Below are positions 26,405 through 35,138 of a stretch of DNA of 64,000 nucleotides, piece after piece. Origin of the DNA: Dethiosulfatibacter aminovorans DSM 17477. GTDB taxonomy: Bacteria; Bacillota; Clostridia; Tissierellales; Dethiosulfatibacteraceae. Position 1 is the first letter of the stretch, and every line of letters begins with the position of its first letter. Both the position numbers and the translations under genes were made by a program. Location of the stretch: contig NZ_FQZL01000011.1 in the NCBI RefSeq assembly GCF_900142005.1, forward strand, positions 43,863 through 107,862, written 5' to 3'. A model generated the notes under the pieces. The model saw only the letters and a list, made by a program, of their open reading frames with translations. It did no database searches and was not told where the DNA came from.

Positions 26405-26443
26405 TGCATATGGTATGAAAAATTTGAAAATTAAATGTCAAAA

Positions 26444-26478
26444 AAATGAGACTCAAGTAAGAGTCTCATTTATTTTTT
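26444..26478. terminator. Bidirectional terminator between cobO and the minus-strand operon
   Basis: AAATGAGACTC / GAGTCTCATTT (26444-26454, 26461-26471), with A- and T-rich flanks. It overlaps the 3' end of the flavodoxin-like gene on the minus strand. Confidence 0.85.
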
Positions 26479-27502
26479 CTGCAAAATCCTTTGCTCGTGT
26501 TCTGATGTTTTCAATCTCCAGTACAGCTCCGGGATCGTTAGCCGTTTCCATCATTGAAAATCCCGGTGGAAGCCTGAAGGTCTTGTTTATGTTCAGGGCG
26601 CTTATTAGCTGCTCAGCAAGAATATCGCTTCCCGAATGACCTGAAACGATGATTGAGAATAGATACTTGTCATAAAACTGGGTTTTTCTGAAAAGTGCCG
26701 TCAGCCTGTTTATTACAGCCGACAGGTTTGCAGAGATTGAGTCGTTGTAATTTGGGCACAACAGCAGCAAAGCATCGCATGACAGTACCGCTGGATATAC
26801 ATCTTCTACCATTATACCTCCATAATAGCATCTTTCCTGCTGGCCGTAGTGGCTGCAGGTCTTGAAGGGACATCCTATGCAGTCTCTTACAGAGCCGTTT
26901 TCTATATGGATTTCATTTACGTGTATTCCTTTCAGGTTGCTTTTTACCTCTTTCCAGAGCATTAAAGTGTTTGAGGTTCTCCAGTTGCTTGAATGCAGGA
27001 CTAGAAGTTCAGGTTGTTCATTCCCGGATTTTACGGGTTTGTTTTGTACAAGCCTGTTGACGAGGTCTGTAGATGACTTGAGGCAGGCTTCTTTTAGGCT
27101 GAGGTTTTCCGCCATGGCTATATGGACCAGGTTTTTCATGGAACCAGTAACTTCAAGCATGGGTCTTCCTATGAATGAAGCGCCGGACTGATTCAAATAA
27201 AAGATTATTCGTCTTCCAATGGATTTGGTGAACAGCTCCGAATCTCCGTGTATGAGAACCACTGCTGAAGAACCCTTGAAAAAGTCCATATCTGCTGAAA
27301 TTTTTTTTAGCATTTCCATCAAGGGAATGTTTATACCGCTTTTGTCTATATAGACTGAAAATACAATCTTCCCGTCATTGATTTTATCAAGTTTTTCCAA
27401 AGTGTCTATTGTTTTATATTTCTTGTCTTTCAGAGAAACAGCGTGTATTTCCCTCTGGAGGTCAGACATTTTTCCAGGACATATCAGATACAGATCATTC
27501 AT
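26453..27502 (-). CDS. Flavodoxin-like NAD(P)H-dependent oxidoreductase with Cys cluster
   Basis: A 349-aa two-part protein. Residues 155-349 match the NADPH-dependent FMN reductase/iron-sulfur flavoprotein fold: a beta strand and FMN-phosphate loop LLVLHSSNWRTSNT, then IGCPFKTC...C (a Cys cluster near residue 212), then LLLLCPNYNDSISANLS. Residues 1-150 look like a second, diverged alpha/beta flavodoxin-like half without the cofactor motif. The start overlaps the stop of the dehydrogenase gene by 8 nt, so it is the third gene of the operon led by the giant protein. The redox partner is unknown. Confidence 0.75.
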   Translation of the reverse strand: MNDLYLICPGKMSDLQREIHAVSLKDKKYKTIDTLEKLDKINDGKIVFSVYIDKSGINIPLMEMLKKISADMDFFKGSSAVVLIHGDSELFTKSIGRRIIFYLNQSGASFIGRPMLEVTGSMKNLVHIAMAENLSLKEACLKSSTDLVNRLVQNKPVKSGNEQPELLVLHSSNWRTSNTLMLWKEVKSNLKGIHVNEIHIENGSVRDCIGCPFKTCSHYGQQERCYYGGIMVEDVYPAVLSCDALLLLCPNYNDSISANLSAVINRLTALFRKTQFYDKYLFSIIVSGHSGSDILAEQLISALNINKTFRLPPGFSMMETANDPGAVLEIENIRTRAKDFAEKINETLT

Positions 27503-28742
27503 TGAAATCCCTCAGTTTGTTGTAAGTGGTCAACAGTCTCTTTTCAAGTTCCTTGTCCATCTTGATTCTTTCAAGTTCCATTCCCGTTTCAAGATTCCGG
27601 TTTTTGCTTCCCATGTAGGCTCCGCCAATGAAGTTGGAGCTGTAATGCCACTGACCGGTCATTGTTGCCAACAGTGAAATGGCTCCCGATGAAAGGGAAG
27701 GGGCAATGTATGGCTTGTAGCCCAGGTCCCTTATTGCCAGGTTGGCCTTCACTGTCTGTTCCGTAAGCTTCAATGAATTTTCATTGTTGTAGTCGTAGAT
27801 ATTGTCAGCTATCACAAGGTCCTTTCCGTGGGGACCGAATGCTCTTCCTTTATGTTCATATTCCTTAAGTTTTTCATCCTGTTTTGAATAATAGATTGCC
27901 CGTGCATTCATTACTCCAAGACCATAGCCCTTTATCTGTTCGGGGAACAGTCCCTTGTTGTCCCAGTTTCCGTTATCATCCGTATTGCTTTCCTTGAATA
28001 CTGTGTAGCACAGCTGGTCCACTGGGTCCGATACTACAGAGAACCTTCCCTTGAAATTATTTTTTCTTGCCAGTTTTGCATATTCCCTTATTATCTTTGC
28101 ATTTTCTTCAAACTGTACCATCCTTACATCCTTTACCGAAGTGCCCACGGGAGGCACTCCCTTGGATGCACAGAACACAAACATGTCACAGTTGAAAAGA
28201 TCGTCATATTCAACTATCTCAACTTCAGGAAGATTGTTGTTGAATGGCAGGGATACCTGGTTCATTTCAACTTCCCACCTTTTCTGGTTTTCTGGAATCC
28301 TGTCATGGATGCCGATTCTAGATATGGTGTTTCCTCCAAGCAGTTTAAGACCTATTAGGAGGGTGCTGCCTACATCACCAAGGGCAAGGATGTTAACCTT
28401 CCATTTTTCAGGTGTGGTATAGTCAAGTAAATCTCTCCATTTTGGATAAGTCGTATTGATATATACAACCTGTCTGTTTGAAATCTTCAGAGACAGGTTT
28501 TCAGGAACTGCAGGTTTGTTTTCCGGAGTCTTGAGCAAATCCAGGTTTTCCTTTTCGGCAAAAAGAAGAGAAGAATCTGAAATGCAGAAACTTCCTCTTG
28601 ATTTGTTTAGGGGCAAGGACCCAAGGAAATATATTGTATTATCGCCGCTGAAGAAATCAGTTCCTTCAGCAGCCTTGAGATTTTTTTGCTTTGTAAGTGA
28701 AAACAGCTTTTTGTTGTTAAGTGAATAGTAAAAGATTTTCAT
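27495..28742 (-). CDS. LDH/MDH-like NAD-dependent dehydrogenase with N-terminal extension
   Basis: A 415-aa protein. An N-terminal region of about 110 residues of unrecognised type is followed by a Rossmann domain: ILALGDVGSTLLIGL near residue 118 (the GxxGxx dinucleotide loop), then IHDRIPENQ, FVFCASKGVPPVG near 190 and VVSDPVDQL near 245, which corresponds to the NPVD block of lactate and malate dehydrogenases with Asp for Asn. A 2-hydroxy-acid or related carbonyl substrate is likely, but active-site residues are not all placed. It lies 7 nt after the giant gene and overlaps the next one. Confidence 0.75.
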   Translation of the reverse strand: MKIFYYSLNNKKLFSLTKQKNLKAAEGTDFFSGDNTIYFLGSLPLNKSRGSFCISDSSLLFAEKENLDLLKTPENKPAVPENLSLKISNRQVVYINTTYPKWRDLLDYTTPEKWKVNILALGDVGSTLLIGLKLLGGNTISRIGIHDRIPENQKRWEVEMNQVSLPFNNNLPEVEIVEYDDLFNCDMFVFCASKGVPPVGTSVKDVRMVQFEENAKIIREYAKLARKNNFKGRFSVVSDPVDQLCYTVFKESNTDDNGNWDNKGLFPEQIKGYGLGVMNARAIYYSKQDEKLKEYEHKGRAFGPHGKDLVIADNIYDYNNENSLKLTEQTVKANLAIRDLGYKPYIAPSLSSGAISLLATMTGQWHYSSNFIGGAYMGSKNRNLETGMELERIKMDKELEKRLLTTYNKLRDFNE

Positions 28743-28749
28743 AATGCAC

Positions 28750-31700
28750 CTACTTGATTATTTTTCTGAGTCTTTTCAGTTCTTCTATATCGTTTTGGAT
28801 ATAAACTGACGGGTTTTTGTTGTAGTCGTAATGCATATTGCTGCCCTTGTATGGGAATCTTGGTGAGATTGTCACTTCTCCAAGCCTGCCTAGGGTTAAT
28901 GTTCTTTCGTATATCTTCTGGTATTCTCTTTCAATTGTTTTCATAATGTCCCGTGCATTTTCAAGACAGGTCATGGACAGGTCGTATATTTTTTCCTTTT
29001 CCGTATCCCTTATGAAATGGGGTGCAACATAAGGCAATATAAGATTTATTGATTGAATCAGATTGCCTTTTTCATTGTTCGGCTTAAGGAGAGTATCTCC
29101 ACCCAGGAACGGACACAACAGGTTCTCATTAAACCAGATTCTTAGGTTTGGTATGAAGTATGCAGAGTCCACATCGCGTCCTCTAACATCCATAAGTTCC
29201 TTTCCTCTTCCTGATAATATTCCTACAATGATTTTTTCCACAGGAATATTTTCCTTCCTGAAAAGCGGGCTTACCGCCTTTATCCTGTAGCCCTTGTGAA
29301 GAAGGTCGTCTACAAGTATTACCGGCCTGTCGAAGGACTTGATTGTCTTTATCTGATGAGGAAGTGCAGGATAATTTGGATATTCACCTATGGTGAAATC
29401 ATCAAGGTCCTCAAAAAACATCTTTTCGGTATGCAGAGATTTTGTAACTGTATTGGGAACTACCTTGCCCTGCATTATGTTTCCGAATGGAACACACATG
29501 GCTTCTCCCAGCTGTCTCTTTTCATAAGGGATGTTTGATACATTGTTTGACTCGCAGATTTTCTTTATCATCTTGTGGTGAAGCATTTCATTGTCAAATG
29601 ACAGTACCAGGGAGCCCGGATAAAGATTGGTCAATGCTTTTTGAAGCTTTTTCCTGGATTCCTGCACTACTTTCTTAACCTTGCTGTTTTTACTGAAGGG
29701 CTCCTTCAGGAAGCTTTTAAGATTAAGCATCAATGATGCAGTTTTTCTCATGTCCACACCGTATACAGGCAATCCGAAGTTTTCAACCGGAAGTTTGACA
29801 AATCCTTGCAGGTCCAGTATTTCGGATATCTTGTTGGAATCCAGGTTGGTAAGTATGTTGTGGTAGACCGCATAGGTAAGGTCTTCTTCCAAACCGTGGG
29901 ACAAGGTTTCCGTAATTATGATCTGTTCAATGTCTTCATTGTTGTATTCCTTGTTTGTATATATACCGTCGATTATCATTATTCTGCCTGAAGCAGCTTC
30001 TCTTATATGTTCCGTTACATTGGTGTTTTTGAATTCCCTGTAAAGCTCTGTAAGCTTGATAAAGTGGAAGGCGGAAAAACCGATTATCTTGCCTTCGTCC
30101 CTTGATTCCCTGATAATCAAGAATTTGATATGCTTGTTGTTTATATCTTCGCCCATATTTTCATAAAGGTCCGTATGAATGAATATGTGGTGGCCTATTT
30201 CGTTTATTATCTGGACGCTCAAGTTTTCCACAATGTCAATGTCCAGTGAAGTGGTTTCAATAAGGGACTTGTATTGAGGCTCTCTTGGGTACAGGTTGTA
30301 GTCGTAGATGAACTTTTGTGCCAGGGGGTCAATAAGATTTGATATGTCCCTGTTTTCATCAATAAGTTCCCTTATGAGTGATGAACTGATATCTTCCATA
30401 TGGACGGGAAGCATAAGCTCGAGAACATCTCCCTTGATCTTTTTTACCATCTCGTCAGATTTCGCTGCTTCCTTATCGGTGGAGAAGGAGCTCGCTCTTT
30501 TGAAAACCACATGGTTCATGGAGTGTATTGAAGATTTGGACACCCTTTTGTGGTATGCACTGGCGTTGACGATTACGTCGCTGCCTACGACAATATACAC
30601 TTCCTTTTTGTTGAATATTTCCTTGAGGGATGCAATATCCTTGTTGTTTGCAATATTGATCGGTATCTCTGAAGGAAAGAGATATACATCCAGTTCATCA
30701 GCAATTGACAGGTTCACTATCTGCCTTCTCAACAGCCTTGGCTGTGTCTTTTTTGACCAAGAGAATTCATCAATTGCAAGATAGACTTCAAATCCATGTT
30801 CTTTTATTTCCTTGACTATCTGCTTGTGACCAATTGTAAACGGGTCAAAGGTGCCGGGGAATATTGCAATTTTCTTGCTCTGCTCAAGCTCTATTTTCCC
30901 TATGAAGAAGCTGTAGTCACTTATGAATCTGTATATGTGGTTAAGGGATGCCGAGTTGTTGATGAAGAAAACATCTTCAAGGTTTTTCTCTGACAGTAGT
31001 GTAATGAGTTTCTTGCTTATTTTCTGGTATATCTGGCATTTCATTTCAAGGGAAAGATACTGTGAATCAAAGATGTTCTTTCCGATAAAGAGGAATGATT
31101 CCTGCTTTATGTTTTCGTCATAGTTTGAGAGACCTGAAAGGAAAAGACCCAGTATTCTTATAAGTCTGTTTTCAAATACATTATTGTCTTCTTCAAATCT
31201 TTTTGGATAGTTATGGTAATGCTCAATGATTACACCCATCGTGTTAAGTATAAGTGGTATGGTACGTGAGCTTTTTCTCTTAACGTGTTTTTCCAAATCA
31301 TCGATTGATTCGTCAAACTCTTTGGGATGGAGATAAAGCATGAATTCGCCAAGGTATCTCGGTATGTATTTTGAAAATTCATAGCCTTCGATTTCAAGTC
31401 CACGAACAAGCTCTATATAGACATCGTTTCGCTGGTCTACGGAAAGGAGAGGTGCAAGCTTCAGGAGTGTCCGTCCTGCCTGGTTTCTCACAAACTCAAC
31501 AGCGCTTACCTTTACAAGATTACACAGGTGGGTAGCTGTATGGAGTCTTGATACTGGTGAAATATATTTGATGAATTTATCTATGTACTTGATATTTGTT
31601 GATTTCACTATCCATGGTACTGCGGTTTTAAGGTTCATAAGGAACAGGTCCGACAAGTTTCTTGAAGTTTCATAGAGCTTGGTTTCATAAAATTCCATAG

Positions 31701-33612
31701 TGTCACTATCAAGCTCAAGGTTTTGCGCAATTTCATACTTCAGGAAGGTTTTGCACAGTTCGTCCTTATGGTTCAGATTTTTAATATGGTTTACGATCTT
31801 GTCATATTTGCAGGCGTCCTTGCCTAGTAGGTAAGTTATCCTTTCTATTGTATCCAGTGTTATTGTTGCTATAAATAAATCACGGTCATAGAACTTGACA
31901 AGAAAATCTACAGCCCTGTCTACCTGGTCTTCTCTCAAATCCGGGTAAGGCAGTCTCCAAAGGGAATCCAGTATTATAAATATCTTTTCCTTGTCGCTCT
32001 CGTTTTCATCAAGGTGATCAAGGTATATATCCACATATGTATGGAGGCTTTCCTTGTTGCATTTGTTGAAGAATGATCCCATCAGCGTTTTCAGTGAATA
32101 ACCTATCCATATCTTGTGTTGTGCAATAATCTTGTGGTCCGGATTTATGACCATGTCAAGATATTTGTCCCACAAAACGATACTGTCAATTTCAGGCTTG
32201 TCAAGCTGTTTGTCCTTGGGAACCTCTTTTCTGTATTTGTCGTCAAAGTTTGCTATTGTCTCACCCAGTATTTCGGAAGCTTGTCTTCTGATATCCCCCT
32301 CCCGGTGCATAAGTAGCTCATACATGAAGTTCAGGGTAAGGAGCTTTTGCTTGTGGGTAAGATAGGTGGTATATTCATTGAATACATTAAGATAGGACCT
32401 GATGTTTTTCCAGCTTTTTTCACTTCTGGCAGATTCAAGAAGAAGGTTCAGCGATTCGTTTGAACTCAGCTTGTACATGAGATCAATATTGTGGCTTATA
32501 GCCATATATTTGAAATTTTGTGTTATTTCATCTTCAAATAGAAGGGCATTGTCCTTTTCTTCAACGTATCTTAGCTCTCTGTTTACAAGAGTGGTATCTA
32601 CTCCCTTGCTTATCATGAAATCCTCAAAGTCCTTGAGTTTTTCGTAGACTCTTCTATATCTCTTTTCCTTTGTCTCATCTACATTATCCAGCTTGTCCAG
32701 AATTACTTGGAAGGAATCGGAAAGTGAGTAGATGTTCATTTCATATCCGTTTTGCGTTTGCTTGTTTTTAACTCTGAAATCCGCATAAATCAGTACCAGG
32801 GATTCAAGTGGAAGGTTTTCCAGTTCCAGGTCCCAGGTGGAATGGTTAAGAGCAACGTGGCCTATTTGAGGAATTCGGAACTTTTTGAACCACAATTCAG
32901 TGTAGTAGTAGTGGTAGTATGCGACTCTTTTTTGTTCTTCTCCAACACAGCCGTATTTTCCAATATCATGTCCTGCCGCAGCGCCTGATACTCTTCCGAG
33001 ATATATTGGTACCCCTGCTTCATTCAATTGTCTTGCTACATGGATGGCAACATGGTGAACTCCTGCAATATGGGAAATCGTATTGTATCCCGTAACTTCA
33101 TAGCCAAGACGCATAAGCTCGTATACATAGTTTTCATCAAAGACCTTTCTGAATCTCAAGTATTCACTGGGATTTCTCAGGCCTTCTATTTCTTCCTGCG
33201 TAAGGAATTCAAAGTCCATGAATTTATTGAATTCCTGGTTCTTCCTTTGGGAAATAAAGATTGTTTTTAAGATTTCAAGATATATGATTACGGATTTCTC
33301 ATATTTCTTCAATAGATTTATGTTTATTGCATGAGGATAGGACATATTCAGAACATACTGGTATGTATAGGTCAGCCAGTCTTCCTTCTGCTCGTTGGCA
33401 AGATTGTTCATTATGTCGATGCAAAGGTTAAGAATATTATTGCAGGTAAATTCGTTCTTATTTACAAGAGTAGATAATTTGTTAACGAAATGTTTATTCA
33501 AAACCAAAGAATGCATTTTTTCTTCAGTCATCTCAATTTTATTTAAAAATTCTTTATCGGTTAAATTGCTTAAAATATCTCTGTGTAATTCGTTTAAAGT
33601 AAGTCTACTCAT
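28750..33612 (-). CDS. Giant multidomain protein: HD + helical repeats + NMNAT-like + GNAT-like + PRTase-like
   Basis: A protein of about 1620 aa, far larger than its neighbours. Residues about 175-330 carry an HD hydrolase domain (SHIAGVHHVAIHVA, then His215-Asp216 in AAGHDIGK, then HVALNHS). Residues about 370-900 are helical and HEAT-like (HREGDIRRQASEIL). Residues 916-1110 form a NadD/CoaD-type adenylyltransferase: GTFDPFTIGH at 920-929 and ISSSLIR at 1075-1081, which are the (H/T)xGH and ISSTxxR motifs. About 1120-1270 resembles a GNAT acetyltransferase (KFLIIRESRDEGKIIGFSAF). About 1290-1540 resembles a type I phosphoribosyltransferase with the PRPP loop VILVDDLLHKG (Asp1435-Asp1436). 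ATG 33612 has GGAGGA 4 nt upstream; ATG 33624 is the alternative. A role in nucleotide or pyridine-cofactor metabolism is inferred. Confidence 0.78.
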   Translation of the reverse strand: MSRLTLNELHRDILSNLTDKEFLNKIEMTEEKMHSLVLNKHFVNKLSTLVNKNEFTCNNILNLCIDIMNNLANEQKEDWLTYTYQYVLNMSYPHAININLLKKYEKSVIIYLEILKTIFISQRKNQEFNKFMDFEFLTQEEIEGLRNPSEYLRFRKVFDENYVYELMRLGYEVTGYNTISHIAGVHHVAIHVARQLNEAGVPIYLGRVSGAAAGHDIGKYGCVGEEQKRVAYYHYYYTELWFKKFRIPQIGHVALNHSTWDLELENLPLESLVLIYADFRVKNKQTQNGYEMNIYSLSDSFQVILDKLDNVDETKEKRYRRVYEKLKDFEDFMISKGVDTTLVNRELRYVEEKDNALLFEDEITQNFKYMAISHNIDLMYKLSSNESLNLLLESARSEKSWKNIRSYLNVFNEYTTYLTHKQKLLTLNFMYELLMHREGDIRRQASEILGETIANFDDKYRKEVPKDKQLDKPEIDSIVLWDKYLDMVINPDHKIIAQHKIWIGYSLKTLMGSFFNKCNKESLHTYVDIYLDHLDENESDKEKIFIILDSLWRLPYPDLREDQVDRAVDFLVKFYDRDLFIATITLDTIERITYLLGKDACKYDKIVNHIKNLNHKDELCKTFLKYEIAQNLELDSDTMEFYETKLYETSRNLSDLFLMNLKTAVPWIVKSTNIKYIDKFIKYISPVSRLHTATHLCNLVKVSAVEFVRNQAGRTLLKLAPLLSVDQRNDVYIELVRGLEIEGYEFSKYIPRYLGEFMLYLHPKEFDESIDDLEKHVKRKSSRTIPLILNTMGVIIEHYHNYPKRFEEDNNVFENRLIRILGLFLSGLSNYDENIKQESFLFIGKNIFDSQYLSLEMKCQIYQKISKKLITLLSEKNLEDVFFINNSASLNHIYRFISDYSFFIGKIELEQSKKIAIFPGTFDPFTIGHKQIVKEIKEHGFEVYLAIDEFSWSKKTQPRLLRRQIVNLSIADELDVYLFPSEIPINIANNKDIASLKEIFNKKEVYIVVGSDVIVNASAYHKRVSKSSIHSMNHVVFKRASSFSTDKEAAKSDEMVKKIKGDVLELMLPVHMEDISSSLIRELIDENRDISNLIDPLAQKFIYDYNLYPREPQYKSLIETTSLDIDIVENLSVQIINEIGHHIFIHTDLYENMGEDINNKHIKFLIIRESRDEGKIIGFSAFHFIKLTELYREFKNTNVTEHIREAASGRIMIIDGIYTNKEYNNEDIEQIIITETLSHGLEEDLTYAVYHNILTNLDSNKISEILDLQGFVKLPVENFGLPVYGVDMRKTASLMLNLKSFLKEPFSKNSKVKKVVQESRKKLQKALTNLYPGSLVLSFDNEMLHHKMIKKICESNNVSNIPYEKRQLGEAMCVPFGNIMQGKVVPNTVTKSLHTEKMFFEDLDDFTIGEYPNYPALPHQIKTIKSFDRPVILVDDLLHKGYRIKAVSPLFRKENIPVEKIIVGILSGRGKELMDVRGRDVDSAYFIPNLRIWFNENLLCPFLGGDTLLKPNNEKGNLIQSINLILPYVAPHFIRDTEKEKIYDLSMTCLENARDIMKTIEREYQKIYERTLTLGRLGEVTISPRFPYKGSNMHYDYNKNPSVYIQNDIEELKRLRKIIK

Positions 33613-33690
33613 AATTTCCTCCATTTTTATATCCCTTTAATTTTAACATTTATAGTCATCTACGTAAAGTATTATTAGCGCTTCGTCCAC

Positions 33691-33718
33691 TTGACATATC
33701 AACTTCTGAGTGTATAAT
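33691..33718 (+). promoter_or_regulatory. GntR-gene promoter with overlapping operator
   Basis: TTGACA (33691-33696), 16-nt spacer, TATAAT (33713-33718), 17 nt before the RBS of the GntR gene. The -35 hexamer is part of the dyad TTGACATATCAA (33691-33702), nearly identical to the perfect dyad at the iorA promoter, so autoregulation is likely. Confidence 0.7.
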
Positions 33719-33745
33719 ATTTACATAATAAACAGGGAGGAAAAA

Positions 33746-34462
33746 ATGGCTTATACTCCGCAGTATGTAAAGATAAAAGAATATATAATTGAAAATATAA
33801 AGCATGGAAATTTCAAGCCGGGGGAGAAGATTCCTTCTGAAAAGAACCTTGGCGATATATTTAACGTCAGCAGGATAACAGCAACGACAGCGATAAGGGA
33901 TCTTGTCAAGGAAGGGTATGTGTACAGGATACAGGGGAAGGGAACTTTCGTGTCCGAGAAAAAGATAGAGAATGTCAGGAATCACAATGCCTATGGGTTC
34001 GAGAACAACAGCTCTCTCAATGAAGATGTCCATGAAACCAAGTCTGTCAGGGTAATCAAGGTAGGCAGTGAGTTTTCAGAAAAGATGGACCTTACGGAGA
34101 CCGAGGAATTATACGAGATCATTAGATACAAGCTTGACGATGGAAAAGTCAATGCAGTTGAATATGTTTATCTGCCCCTTAAATACTATCCTTCCCTGAA
34201 GCTGAGGGAAGTGGAAATAGGTCATATTCACGACCTTGTAAAGGACAGTTGCTTTCTCAAGCAAAAGAAGGCAAAGGTCTATATAGAGCCTGTCATGCTT
34301 GATGAGGAGCAAAGTGAAATTTTGGGGCTTGACAAGGAAAAACCTGTTCTGCAGCTTGAAAAGACAACATTTTCTGTGGAAGACAAGATAATAGAATATT
34401 CAAGAAATATTATCAATTCTGACATATATAAGTTTTATATGGATTTGGATCTGGAGGCGTAA
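33746..34462 (+). CDS. GntR-family regulator with UTRA effector domain
   Basis: A 238-aa HutC/FarR-type GntR protein. Residues 1-70 are the winged HTH (YVKIKEYIIENIKHG, KPGEKIPSEKNLGDIFNVSRITATTAIRDL). Residues 90-235 are the UTRA ligand-binding domain (LYEIIRYKLDDGK, VEYVYLPLKYYPSL and the closing EYSRNI segment). The ATG at 33746 follows GGGAGG. It is convergent with iorB and divergent from the giant-protein operon. Matching dyads at its own promoter and at the iorA promoter point to control of aromatic 2-oxoacid oxidation; the effector is unknown. Confidence 0.9.
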   Translation: MAYTPQYVKIKEYIIENIKHGNFKPGEKIPSEKNLGDIFNVSRITATTAIRDLVKEGYVYRIQGKGTFVSEKKIENVRNHNAYGFENNSSLNEDVHETKSVRVIKVGSEFSEKMDLTETEELYEIIRYKLDDGKVNAVEYVYLPLKYYPSLKLREVEIGHIHDLVKDSCFLKQKKAKVYIEPVMLDEEQSEILGLDKEKPVLQLEKTTFSVEDKIIEYSRNIINSDIYKFYMDLDLEA

Positions 34463-34467
34463 ACATT

Positions 34468-34507
34468 AAGACCGGTTGCAGTAAAAATTAAATGCATCCG
34501 GTCTTTT
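34468..34507. terminator. Terminator of the GntR gene
   Basis: AAGACCGG (34468-34475) / CCGGTCTT (34498-34505) followed by TT; GCATGCA-like bases in the loop can extend the stem. It lies between convergent genes. Confidence 0.7.
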
Positions 34508-34561
34508 CATATTTCTTGTAAGACGGGCTGTAGAAGCCCTCTCCTTGTTTTTGTTATGTTT

Positions 34562-35137
34562 TTAGTCGTTGTATCCTGCCTCAAAGGCTTCCTGGTTAAG
34601 CTTTACATATTTTTCCGGTACCGTCCTGGCTATTATTTCCTTCCAGTCGATTTCGTCGATTGAAAGAGCCTTAACCATTGACCCGAGAAGAACGATGTTC
34701 ATGACTTTTGAGTTGCCAATCTTTTTTGCCATATCAAAAGCATTGAAAACATGAATGTTTTTGATCTTCTTCTTATATTCGTCAATTACCTCTTCAGGAT
34801 ATCCGCTGATACCAAGAGACACTGTGAAGGGCTCTATGGTGTAGTCGTTTACTATGAGTATGCCGTCTTTTCTCAGATATTCCAGCCATCTCAACGCTTC
34901 GGATTTTTCAAAGGCAACAATGAGGTCAGCCGTGCCTTTTTCGATTACCGGGGAGTATACCTTCTCTCCGTACCTTATCTGAGTAGTTACGCTGCCTCCT
35001 CTTTGAGACATGCCGTGGATTTCAGCCATCTTCACTTCATAGCCTGCATCTATAAATCCGTTGGATATTATTTTTGAAGTCAGTATTGTACCTTGACCCC
35101 CTACTCCCACCAATAGGATATTCTTGGTTTCTGACAT
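34562..35137 (-). CDS. iorB: Indolepyruvate:ferredoxin oxidoreductase beta subunit
   Basis: A 191-aa gamma-type subunit of 2-oxoacid:ferredoxin oxidoreductases. The N-terminus ILLVGVGGQGTILTSKII and the AEIHGMSQRGGSV segment are diagnostic of IorB. With IorA it oxidatively decarboxylates indolepyruvate, phenylpyruvate or hydroxyphenylpyruvate to the aryl-acetyl-CoA with ferredoxin reduction. ATG 35137 is preferred (AGGCGGG 8 nt upstream); a GTG at 35146 would overlap the iorA stop further. It ends near a small GGGCT/AGCCC hairpin. Confidence 0.94.
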   Translation of the reverse strand: MSETKNILLVGVGGQGTILTSKIISNGFIDAGYEVKMAEIHGMSQRGGSVTTQIRYGEKVYSPVIEKGTADLIVAFEKSEALRWLEYLRKDGILIVNDYTIEPFTVSLGISGYPEEVIDEYKKKIKNIHVFNAFDMAKKIGNSKVMNIVLLGSMVKALSIDEIDWKEIIARTVPEKYVKLNQEAFEAGYND

Positions 35138-35138
35138 A

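Noticed and set aside
28750..33612. Citrate lyase ligase (CitC) function of the giant protein, because it combines GNAT-like and nucleotidyltransferase parts as CitC does
   Set aside because: In CitC the acetyltransferase domain precedes the ligase domain and the protein is about 350 aa; here the order is reversed, other domains are present and the ISSSxxR/C-terminal layout resembles NadD more. It remains a remote possibility.
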